From: JACRPZ01 sp040758255
Lineage (GTDB): Bacteria; Nitrospirota; Thermodesulfovibrionia; UBA6902
Reading direction: 5' to 3'
Length of the DNA stretch: 12,065 nt
Assembly (NCBI GenBank): GCA_040758255.1
Contig: JBFLVX010000068.1
Location: 1-12,065, forward strand
Within the stretch, counting starts at the first letter, position 1, and every line of letters begins with the position of its first letter. Shown in pieces: positions 6,972 to 12,065 of this stretch. The notes below the pieces were generated by a model, which worked only from the letters and a program-made list of their open reading frames with translations, ran no database searches and was not told where the DNA came from. Position numbers and translations under genes: made by a program.

Positions 6972-8282
6972 TTACCTGACTACAAAATAAGCGCGGAATT
7001 TTTTAAGATTTTTGTGGCCGATTCCCTTCACTTTGTCCAATTCATCTACGGTTTTATATGGCCGTCCGGCTATGATCCTCGATGAAAGAACAGGGCCGAT
7101 GCCATTGATGGACATGAGTTCTTCTTTGCTTGCGGTGTTGAGGTCAAGCAAGCCTTGCGGAGATTTGTTTTTCTCAATACTTGAGGAAGCGGTATCTTTG
7201 GAGACGGTATCATTCTTTTTAAAGCGGAAGGGTTCAGTTGAAAAATACGCGAAGATCGGCAGGTGGTCCGAGTATCCTTTTCCCAAGTGTTTACCTCTGC
7301 CGCTTTCGGTCATTTGCCAGCGATAAACGGTTCCCTCCTTAAAGAGATAGTCTGGCTGGAACTTATCAAATGAATTATCGCTGTAGGAAATTCCTTTTTT
7401 ATCATAAAGTCCTCTCGATACGATAATATTGTCAGGACTCTCTTTCTTACCGGAAAAAATGTAAGACCAGCGTCCGGGTTCGCTGACTTCAAGCCATAAA
7501 TTATACAGATAATCATTCTCGGCCTGATCTGTCAGTACCTTTTCATTGACCATTTCAGAATCTTTGATAGTCTTTAATATATGATTGATTCCTGTAATAC
7601 CGCCGGTATCGTTTAATTTGTAAGAATCTGGAAAAGTTTGGTATTCATCATAGTTCGCGTTAAAATCACCTATCAATATAAAGTCTGCATCCTCTTTTAA
7701 CTTGTCCATCTCTCTCTTAAGCGTTTTGGCGTAAGCTATTCTCATGCTTTCAGGACCATTCTTTGATTTCCAGTGATTGATGAAGAGGATGACTCGGTTC
7801 CCGGCGATATCAAGAGTTACTTTGAGAATATTTCTTGCCATTGGATTGTCAACCTGTATCTCTTCTTTCTCAGCAATTGGGAACTTAGACAGAACAGCGC
7901 ACTTCACAGGTGCGGCTCTGGAGTCCGCAATTGCAAGATAAGGATAATCTTCACCGAGGTCTTTCAGCCTGTTGCGTAAAGAAATAAGCGCTTCTTTCGA
8001 TTCGACTTCCTGTAAAGCGATGACATCGGCTCCCATGTCTTTTATCACTCCGGCAATGTTCTTATATTTAATATTTGCCATATCCTTGGTCCAGCCATAG
8101 CCGGTGTTCGGGATATACTCAGGGTATTCAGTTCCCTCCAGTGTAAGATCAAAAAGGTTTTCCACGTTGTAGCTTGCAACTTTAAAGGTTTTTGCTTCTA
8201 TTGATGTAATACAGCACAGCAAAAGAAGAAAGATTGATACAATTATTGTTTTCGTCTGCCTTTTAAATATACATTTATCCAT
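6972..8282 (-). CDS. Secreted EEP-fold nuclease with C-terminal helix-hairpin-helix (ComEA-like) domain
   Basis: This is a predicted extracytoplasmic metal-dependent phosphodiesterase or nuclease of the endonuclease/exonuclease/phosphatase superfamily, 436 residues from the chosen start. Residues 1-30 form a signal peptide ending SIEA. The catalytic landmarks run in order: SYNVENLFD (N39), ALQEVES (E92), INHWKS (H170), GDFNAN (D206, N208) and YSDHLPI (D339, H340). A serine/lysine-rich linker is followed by a double helix-hairpin-helix at about 379-434 (LDLNTASKEELMSINGIGP, then VKGIGHKNLKKF) that should bind DNA. The substrate is therefore more likely DNA than a lipid or small phosphate ester, but this is inference. 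The ATG at 8282 is chosen over 8303 because it gives a normal signal peptide and because the promoter at 8312-8340 would leave almost no leader for 8303. Neither start has a good Shine-Dalgarno. Confidence 0.88.
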   Translation of the reverse strand: MDKCIFKRQTKTIIVSIFLLLLCCITSIEAKTFKVASYNVENLFDLTLEGTEYPEYIPNTGYGWTKDMANIKYKNIAGVIKDMGADVIALQEVESKEALISLRNRLKDLGEDYPYLAIADSRAAPVKCAVLSKFPIAEKEEIQVDNPMARNILKVTLDIAGNRVILFINHWKSKNGPESMRIAYAKTLKREMDKLKEDADFILIGDFNANYDEYQTFPDSYKLNDTGGITGINHILKTIKDSEMVNEKVLTDQAENDYLYNLWLEVSEPGRWSYIFSGKKESPDNIIVSRGLYDKKGISYSDNSFDKFQPDYLFKEGTVYRWQMTESGRGKHLGKGYSDHLPIFAYFSTEPFRFKKNDTVSKDTASSSIEKNKSPQGLLDLNTASKEELMSINGIGPVLSSRIIAGRPYKTVDELDKVKGIGHKNLKKFRAYFVVR

Positions 8283-8311
8283 AAACGTTCTGCCGCATAT
8301 CATGCCTTTGT

Positions 8312-8340
8312 AATATATCCATAAACAGCATAATAATCAA
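8312..8340 (-). promoter_or_regulatory. Candidate promoter of the secreted nuclease gene
   Basis: On the minus strand, TTGATT (8340-8335), a 17-bp spacer and TATATT (8317-8312). Transcription would begin near 8305, which fits translation starting at the ATG at 8282 rather than at 8303. Confidence 0.5.
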
Positions 8341-8444
8341 TAACAAGAACTTCTTAAACCAATTTAAAAATGTCCTGTTTTTACGTGATACCTGCAACTT
8401 TGTATGGAAATAAAGATGCAAGGCATGTTAAATTATACACACTT

Positions 8445-8520
8445 GGGGCTGTAGCTCAGTTGGTCGGAACGACCAGGGGAGAGCGGTCGAATCGACAGGT
8501 CGGCGGTTCGATCAGCCCGA
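8445..8520 (+). pseudogene. Degenerate tRNA-Ala-like sequence
   Basis: The first 19 bases (8445-8463) are identical to the start of the intact tRNA-Ala 106 bp downstream. After that, 15 bases are inserted in the D loop (8464-8478), creating a perfect hairpin TGGTCG-GAA-CGACCA. The anticodon arm is replaced by GTCGA-A-TCGAC, which leaves no anticodon loop. The T-arm half keeps GGTCGGCGGTTCGATC but has lost about six bases. The acceptor strands still pair (GGGCTG with CAGCCC), but with G-C instead of the G3-U70 pair that alanyl-tRNA synthetase reads. There is no CCA. It cannot work as a normal tRNA. Confidence 0.7.
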
Positions 8521-8550
8521 AACATGAAATGACCGGCTAAGTTTATTGAC

Positions 8551-8626
<76 letters not shown>

Positions 8627-8639
8627 TTGTTTTAGCAAT

Positions 8640-8846
8640 ATGCCCTTCTTTGTATATATTCTCAAGAGTGAAAAAAACGGCAGGTCTTACATTGGGCATA
8701 CTGCCGATCTTCAAAAACGGCTTATTGAACATAACAACGGCAAGAGTATATCGACTCGTTCTGGAAAGCCTTGGAAACTGACAGGTCAGTTCGATCCCGA
8801 TCAGCTCCACCATTATTTATTAAGCACTTGTGTAAACAACCCGTGA
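8640..8846 (+). pseudogene. Truncated GIY-YIG endonuclease gene, fused to a tRNA 3'-end copy
   Basis: Residues 1-47 are the front half of a small single-domain GIY-YIG (UPF0213/YhbQ-like) nuclease. VYIL at 5-8 stands for the GIY strand, YIG is at 17-19, and QKRLIEHN (25-32) contains the catalytic-region arginine. GKPW at 42-45 is the usual point where the second half begins. These proteins are normally about 80-95 residues; here the remainder, including the catalytic glutamate, is missing. From residue 51 the frame reads the copied tRNA 3' end (FDPDQLHH) and stops at 8846. The frame is also open upstream from 8550 through the whole tRNA, where the same FDPDQLHH is encoded at 8604-8627. No Shine-Dalgarno precedes the ATG. 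It is best read as a dead remnant of a nuclease gene that sat right behind the tRNA. Confidence 0.8.
8783..8814 (+). repeat. tRNA-Ala 3'-end direct repeat, copy 2 (isolated)
   Basis: AGGTC plus an exact 26-base copy (8789-8814) of the tRNA-Ala T-loop to CCA region, with no tRNA 5' half in front of it. It directly follows the broken GIY-YIG coding sequence. This resembles the second attachment-like site left when an element inserts in a tRNA 3' end and restores the tRNA at one side. Confidence 0.9.
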
Positions 8847-8876
8847 CAGGACTGTCCTCATCGTTGCATCCTCGAA

Positions 8877-9320
8877 ATGAAAAAGTTCCCTTATAAAAAG
8901 CCTGAGGAATTTCAGGAAGGCCAAAGTGTGGAATTGTTGATCTGCGACCCGACTGAGATAGGATATAAGGCAATGATCAGCAACTCCCGCATAGGCGTGC
9001 TTTATAAGAACGAGGTGTTTCAGCGATTAAAAAAAGGACAACGTATAACAGGATATATTAAAAAGATACGGGAGGACGGCAAGATTGATCTCTGCCTTCA
9101 AAAACCCGGCTATGACACGATCGATGGCGTGTCCGAAAAAATTATGGACAAACTAAAGGCACGGGGCGGATTTATTCCCGCGACGGATAAAAGCGCCACG
9201 GAGATCATCTACGGCCTGTTCGGGGTAAGCAAGAAAACATTCAAAAAGGCGATAGGCGCTCTTTACAAAAAACGGCTTATTACCATTGAAAGCAATGGAA
9301 TAAGACTCATTGAAAAATAG
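8877..9320 (+). CDS. CvfB-like RNA-binding protein, N-terminally truncated
   Basis: The 147 residues match the C-terminal half of CvfB/YitL proteins, which normally have three S1-type OB folds and a winged helix in about 280 residues. Present are the last S1-like fold, with EGQSVELLICDPTEIGYKAM and GVLYKNEVFQ (about 14-49), GYIKKIREDGKIDL (59-72), LQKPGYD (74-80), and the winged helix with GVSKKTFKKAIGALYK (117-132) and KRLITIESNGIRL (133-145). The first two S1 folds are absent. Just upstream, in another frame, 8845-8877 reads DRTVLIVASSK, which is the residue pattern expected immediately before MKKF in a full-length protein; a single lost base near 8875-8880 would explain the break. There is no Shine-Dalgarno at the ATG. 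It may be a decaying remnant cut by the tRNA/GIY-YIG rearrangement, although the remaining frame is intact and ends in a terminator. Confidence 0.8.
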   Translation: MKKFPYKKPEEFQEGQSVELLICDPTEIGYKAMISNSRIGVLYKNEVFQRLKKGQRITGYIKKIREDGKIDLCLQKPGYDTIDGVSEKIMDKLKARGGFIPATDKSATEIIYGLFGVSKKTFKKAIGALYKKRLITIESNGIRLIEK

Positions 9321-9352
9321 GTAGAACCTGCCGGCTATTTATTTTTCTTTTT
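9315..9352. terminator. Bidirectional Rho-independent terminator
   Basis: The stem AAATA (9315-9319)/TATTT (9336-9340) encloses GGTAG-AAC-CTGCC (9320-9332), with three unpaired bases on one side. On the plus strand it is followed by ATTTTTCTTTTT; on the minus strand it ends in a run of five T. The stop codons of both convergent genes (9318-9320 and 9335-9337) lie inside the hairpin. Confidence 0.65.
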
Positions 9353-9436
9353 CTCTATCTTTGCGGCCCTCTTCTCTTTAGCCGTCTTCAGCGGTTTTTT
9401 CTTCGACTCTTTTTTTGACTCTTGCGACTTTGCCAT
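9335..9436 (-). CDS. 33-residue lysine-rich basic protein
   Basis: A short gene with strong start signals: AAGGAGAG lies 7 bases before the ATG at 9436, and a near-consensus promoter sits just upstream. The product starts MAKSQESKKESKKKPLK and contains TAKEKRAAK (18-26) and a Lys-rich end. More than 40 percent of residues are lysine or arginine and there is no hydrophobic segment. Its likely location is the cytoplasm and its likely partner a nucleic acid, from charge alone. I recall similar tiny Lys-rich proteins with a KEKRAAK core annotated as hypothetical in other bacteria, but no function. It follows lemA on the same strand after 107 bp, yet has its own promoter. It is convergent with the cvfB-like gene. 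Confidence 0.8.
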   Translation of the reverse strand: MAKSQESKKESKKKPLKTAKEKRAAKIEKKKNK

Positions 9437-9469
9437 GTTAGTTCTCTCCTTTTTGAAAAGTTCAGGTTA

Positions 9470-9498
9470 ATAATATCATTTTTTTAGAAAGCTCTCAA
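9470..9498 (-). promoter_or_regulatory. Candidate strong promoter of the lysine-rich small gene
   Basis: On the minus strand, TTGAGA (9498-9493), exactly 17 bp, then TATTAT (9475-9470), preceded by TGA (extended -10). Both boxes match consensus at five of six positions. The leader to the ATG at 9436 would be about 27 nt and contains AAGGAGAG. Confidence 0.7.
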
Positions 9499-9543
9499 CC
9501 CCTGCCGCCAACACTGCCTGGGTGATGCCATTAGATACAACCT

Positions 9544-10119
9544 TTACTTGAAACTTACCTTTACGGGCTTGCGCTCGACCGCCTCGTCGTCGAGCAGGAA
9601 AAATTCCTCCGGCTCAAAGGAAAACGCTGAAGCCATGATGTTAGTCGGAAATACTTCTGTAGCAACGTTATAATCCTTTACCGACGCGTTATAAAACCGG
9701 CGCGCGTGTTCGATGTTATCGTCAATCTCTTTCATGTTGGACATTATCTCTTTATAATGCGCGTCAGCCTTGAGATCCGGATATGCCTCTACGAGAGCGA
9801 AAAGGGATCTTAGAGTCTGTGTGATTATGTTGTCGGCCCTGGCCTTTTCATGCGGTGTTTGCGCGCCCATCGCCGTGGATCTCAATTGCGTTATCTTTGA
9901 GAGAGTTTCGTTTTCATGCGTTGTGTACCCTTTGACAGCTTCAACGAGGTTCGGTAAAAGCTCGTACCTCTTTTTTAAATGCACGTCTATATCTGACCAC
10001 GAATTTTTCACCGCATATCGTAAGCGCACAAGTTTATTGTAGATATAAATTACAAACAACAGGAATATCACCACGCCGGCAATTCCGGCAGCAATCTTTA
10101 CATTTATATTCATATCCAT
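9544..10119 (-). CDS. lemA: LemA family membrane protein
   Basis: LemA proteins are membrane-anchored helical-bundle proteins of unclear biochemical role, often encoded beside other envelope proteins. The product (about 190 residues) has one N-terminal membrane segment (about 7-27). Family signatures follow: a YNKLVRLRYAVKNSWSDIDV stretch, LKKRYELLPNLVEAVKGY, LFALVEAYPDLKA, and near the end NASVKDYNVATEVFPTNIMA. Length is normal for the family. Three in-frame ATGs lie close together (10125, 10119, 10113). AAGGAGGG (10134-10127) is only one base from the first but seven from the second, so 10119 is preferred. The gene is the fourth in its operon, 19-25 bp after the second W-repeat gene. Most of the chain after the anchor should face the periplasm or cytoplasm as a helical bundle; the sequence does not show which. 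Confidence 0.92.
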   Translation of the reverse strand: MDMNINVKIAAGIAGVVIFLLFVIYIYNKLVRLRYAVKNSWSDIDVHLKKRYELLPNLVEAVKGYTTHENETLSKITQLRSTAMGAQTPHEKARADNIITQTLRSLFALVEAYPDLKADAHYKEIMSNMKEIDDNIEHARRFYNASVKDYNVATEVFPTNIMASAFSFEPEEFFLLDDEAVERKPVKVSFK

Positions 10120-10144
10120 GTTCATACCCTCCTTTTTTATTCTA

Positions 10145-10654
10145 TCACTCTTTTGGCCATTCTCCTTTTTTTTTCACAGCTGCTTCAACCGGGCCTACGC
10201 CGCTCATTTTCCAATCATTCGCCTCAGTATAATAAAACCCGTTCGCCTTCCAAGCCGAGGCCTCTTCTGCCGTAAATCCGTTGTCTCTCCATGAAATTGC
10301 TTCACTCGGCGAAAAACCGCGGCCGTTCCACATGCCGGCTTCTTCAGGCTCAAATCCGTTACCGACCCAAATTGAAGCGTGCGGCGGCTTAAATCCCGCG
10401 TTACGCCATCGCACGGCAAGACCCATATCAATATCTTCCCTCTTCCAATCGGCTATCTCATAACCGCTCATTCCGCTCTTTAACCATTCTCTGCTGTCGT
10501 AGGCCTCCTTCACTGAAACGGCAAAATACGGAACACCATAAGAGGCCGCGAGACAGAAAAGAATAATAACCTGGGCTAACCATGGCGGAATGCGACCGGT
10601 AAAGGTTTCTGCCGGATTCTTCCTCTCAGCGTCCGAAGGTTTGTGCTCTATCAC
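10145..10654 (-). CDS. Membrane-anchored protein with eight 13-residue tryptophan repeats (copy 2)
   Basis: No family name is recognised. The 169-residue product has a hydrophilic start, one membrane segment (about 25-48), and then eight tandem units beginning at W57, W70, W83, W96, W109, W122, W135 and W148. The period is exactly 13. The unit reads roughly W-x-x-x-G-F-x-x-x-E-A-x-x, for example WRDNGFTAEEASA and WKANGFYYTEAND. The regular Trp and Gly-Phe positions suggest a short-helix solenoid or a binding surface. It is a paralogue of the adjacent upstream gene. The start is GTG at 10654, overlapping the previous stop by 4 bp (GTGA), with GAGGGG upstream, so translation is probably coupled. 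Context (LemA, DUF2207-like protein) points to an envelope role, but nothing shows a function. Confidence 0.85.
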   Translation of the reverse strand: MIEHKPSDAERKNPAETFTGRIPPWLAQVIILFCLAASYGVPYFAVSVKEAYDSREWLKSGMSGYEIADWKREDIDMGLAVRWRNAGFKPPHASIWVGNGFEPEEAGMWNGRGFSPSEAISWRDNGFTAEEASAWKANGFYYTEANDWKMSGVGPVEAAVKKKGEWPKE

Positions 10655-11154
10655 GGCGCAACCCCTCTGCGCTTTGATTCAACGGCACCCATTGGACTAA
10701 TGCCCTTACCTCTCCACGCCGCTGCTTCTTCGGCCTCAATCCCGTGCTTACGCCACGCAATTGCGTCGCCTATGCTGAAATCGAAACGCATCCACTCCTT
10801 TGCCTTGGTTGGTGTAAAAGCGTACCTCCTCCACTCCATCGCTTCTGATAATACTACTCCGCCGTCTTTCCACTCGCGCGCCTCGCCCGACGGAATGTCC
10901 ATAATCATCCATGACTCGGCTTCCGGAGCGGTAAACCCTTCGGCGCGCCATCTCTTCGCCGTATCCATGGACATAACGCCGTTATCCCACCAGGAGAGCG
11001 TCTGTTCCTGAGTAAACCCGTAACCCTCCCAGTGCTTGATAAGCGCGTTCTCGGCCAACACAGCCGCATAGTAAGGGATCAAAAACGAAAGCACGAGGCA
11101 GAGAGCAAAAAACAGCCTCGATGGCCACGGATTTATTTTATAGGCTGCGTACAT
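10651..11154 (-). CDS. Membrane-anchored protein with tandem 13-residue tryptophan repeats (copy 1)
   Basis: Paralogue of the following gene: a 167-residue product with one membrane segment (about 11-36) and then tandem 13-residue units with tryptophans at W42, W56, W69, W82, W95, W108, W121, W134 and W147. The first interval is 14 because of a doubled Trp (W55-W56); the rest are exactly 13. Units vary more than in the sister protein: the Gly-Phe pair is often changed (DNGV, MIMDI, RFDF), while Trp and the E/D-A pair are better kept, as in WRAEGFTAPEAES and WRKHGIEAEEAAA. It lies 13 bp after the DUF2207-like gene and overlaps the next gene by 4 bp. It probably arose by gene duplication followed by divergence, with both copies retained as a pair. 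Confidence 0.85.
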   Translation of the reverse strand: MYAAYKINPWPSRLFFALCLVLSFLIPYYAAVLAENALIKHWEGYGFTQEQTLSWWDNGVMSMDTAKRWRAEGFTAPEAESWMIMDIPSGEAREWKDGGVVLSEAMEWRRYAFTPTKAKEWMRFDFSIGDAIAWRKHGIEAEEAAAWRGKGISPMGAVESKRRGVAP

Positions 11155-11167
11155 ATACTTTCATCTC

Positions 11168-12065
11168 CTACAATGCCCTTTTTACGAGCTTGATAAAATC
11201 CCCGCATCCGAAACCGCCTGAAGTTCCATGATACCATTTAGCCTCTCCCTTTCGTATCATTAAATCACTTACGTCCATGCCGGCGGCAATAGCATAAGGA
11301 AGATGCTTTTGCAAAAGAGGAGGAATAAAGCGCATGTCACCGAGGCCGCCGTAATTGTTCGCCAGAAATCCGGCATAACCATTTATCCTTTCGTTAAGCA
11401 AAATATACTCCATGGCCGGCAAACGCAAAAAACGCATAAACATAAACGTCAGAACGCCGAATGCCGCAGCCATAAAGGCGGCGTAAGATGCGATGATGAT
11501 TACGTTATCTCCGTTATCAATCTCATGATAATTAATTATCGCAAGCGAAGCCCCTATGGACAAAATGGAAAAGATAATACCGGGCCATAGATATCGCAGG
11601 TTTGATACGCTGTATTTTTTATACTCGTTCGTTAACAAGGCTTTGAGGGAATGCGCGGCGTTTAAAAACTCTTTGCCCTTGCCTTTATACGTTAGAAACA
11701 CTTCGCTTTGATCTCCAAAAAACGCCGTGTAAAATTCTTTGACGCTTTGCGGTAAATCATCTGCGGGAATTTCTGTTTTTTCTATTTTATAGGTTCCTTC
11801 GTATTCGGAAATCTTAAGAAGCCCGATCTGTGCGAGATATATAAGTTCGGAAGCTACGCTTAGATAATCCGTCCTTCTCTTTACATAAAGCGCTCTCATA
11901 AGGGCAGGATCCATATCTTCAGGAACCGAATATTCGGCAATTGCCGTTCTGCGGCCTTTTGGGTCACGCCCGACCTTAAACCACGCGATAAAATAATAAG
12001 CAAACGTAACGGTAAAGCCTAAAACAAAAATGGCGAGACTCGACAAAAACCTTCCGGCACGCTTA
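11168..12065 (-). CDS. DUF2207-like (YciQ-type) membrane protein, C-terminal part
   Basis: The frame is open through the right window edge (in-frame codons continue upstream of the TTG at 12046), so only the C-terminal part is visible. It matches the layout of DUF2207 proteins: a membrane segment (about 4-24 from that TTG), AWFKVGRDPKGR (21-32), an Ala/Pro-containing approach, then ALMRALYVKRRTDYLSVAS (48-66) and LIYLAQIGLLKISE (68-81), a winged-helix-like cytoplasmic region. Two more membrane segments follow at about 151-172 and 182-206. The C-terminus has a short GGFGCG stretch where many relatives have a long Gly-rich tail. DUF2207 function is unknown, and LemA is a frequent neighbour (recalled). 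It is the first visible gene of the operon; its promoter lies outside the window. Confidence 0.8.
   Translation of the reverse strand, partial: KRAGRFLSSLAIFVLGFTVTFAYYFIAWFKVGRDPKGRRTAIAEYSVPEDMDPALMRALYVKRRTDYLSVASELIYLAQIGLLKISEYEGTYKIEKTEIPADDLPQSVKEFYTAFFGDQSEVFLTYKGKGKEFLNAAHSLKALLTNEYKKYSVSNLRYLWPGIIFSILSIGASLAIINYHEIDNGDNVIIIASYAAFMAAAFGVLTFMFMRFLRLPAMEYILLNERINGYAGFLANNYGGLGDMRFIPPLLQKHLPYAIAAGMDVSDLMIRKGEAKWYHGTSGGFGCGDFIKLVKRAL

Noticed and set aside
8304..8444. Promoter for the tRNA genes
   Set aside because: TTGTAT and TTAAAT occur but at 22-bp spacing; no pair with acceptable spacing and match was found.
9480..9546. Short minus-strand open stretch after lemA reading VVSNGITQAVLAAGVESFLKK
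   Set aside because: No start codon with a ribosome binding site, and it overlaps the lemA end and the promoter of the lysine-rich gene. It might be a gene remnant, but I cannot assign it.
10145..11154. W-repeats as a CRISPR-like or simple DNA repeat
   Set aside because: The repetition is at protein level with a 39-bp coding period; the DNA units are too divergent, and both frames are clean with proper starts.

Overview
The window comes from a Gram-negative-type bacterium of moderate GC that carries a membrane Rnf complex. The rnfCDGEAB gene order, a Thermotoga-type alpha-glucan phosphorylase next to it and a CCACAGAG-type intergenic palindrome would fit an uncultured anaerobe such as a member of Nitrospirota or Desulfobacterota. 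That placement is a weak inference. No marker gene in the window settles it.

Layout. (1) 1-701, + strand: the C-terminal end of an alpha-glucan phosphorylase, cut by the left window edge. (2) 709-6228, - strand: a complete six-gene Rnf operon, transcribed rnfC-rnfD-rnfG-rnfE-rnfA-rnfB. It ends tail to tail with the phosphorylase, 7 bp apart. The genes are tightly packed except for a 112-bp gap between rnfE and rnfA that holds an imperfect 82-bp palindrome. (3) 6229-6469: a divergent intergenic region with one promoter candidate facing each way. (4) 6470-6928, +: a small secreted four-cysteine protein of unknown function. (5) 6972-8282, -: a secreted endonuclease/exonuclease/phosphatase-fold nuclease with a ComEA-like helix-hairpin-helix tail. 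(6) 8304-8444 holds no gene, only the promoter of the nuclease and AT-rich sequence with no convincing tRNA promoter. (7) 8445-8876: a rearranged tRNA locus. It has a degenerate tRNA-Ala-like copy, an intact tRNA-Ala(GGC), the front half of a small GIY-YIG nuclease gene, and then a second copy of the tRNA 3' end. (8) 8877-9320, +: the C-terminal half of a CvfB-like RNA-binding protein that lacks its first S1 domains, with trace evidence of a frameshift. (9) 9335-9436, -: a 33-codon lysine-rich gene with its own promoter and a strong ribosome binding site. (10) 9544-12065, -: an operon of a DUF2207-like membrane protein (cut by the right edge), two paralogous membrane-anchored proteins built of 13-residue tryptophan repeats, and LemA.

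The Rnf genes encode a membrane complex that couples ferredoxin:NAD+ electron transfer to ion pumping. All six subunits are present with their flavin and most iron-sulfur motifs. RnfE, however, lacks one of the two cysteines expected to help hold the intramembrane iron-sulfur cluster. No flavin transferase (apbE) gene is in the window. The LemA/DUF2207 operon is presumably envelope-related, and its two W-repeat proteins are unfamiliar.

The parts most worth following up are: the tRNA/GIY-YIG/tRNA-3'-end structure, which looks like a small tRNA-targeting element or its decayed remnant; the RnfE cysteine loss; and the 13-residue repeat pair beside LemA.
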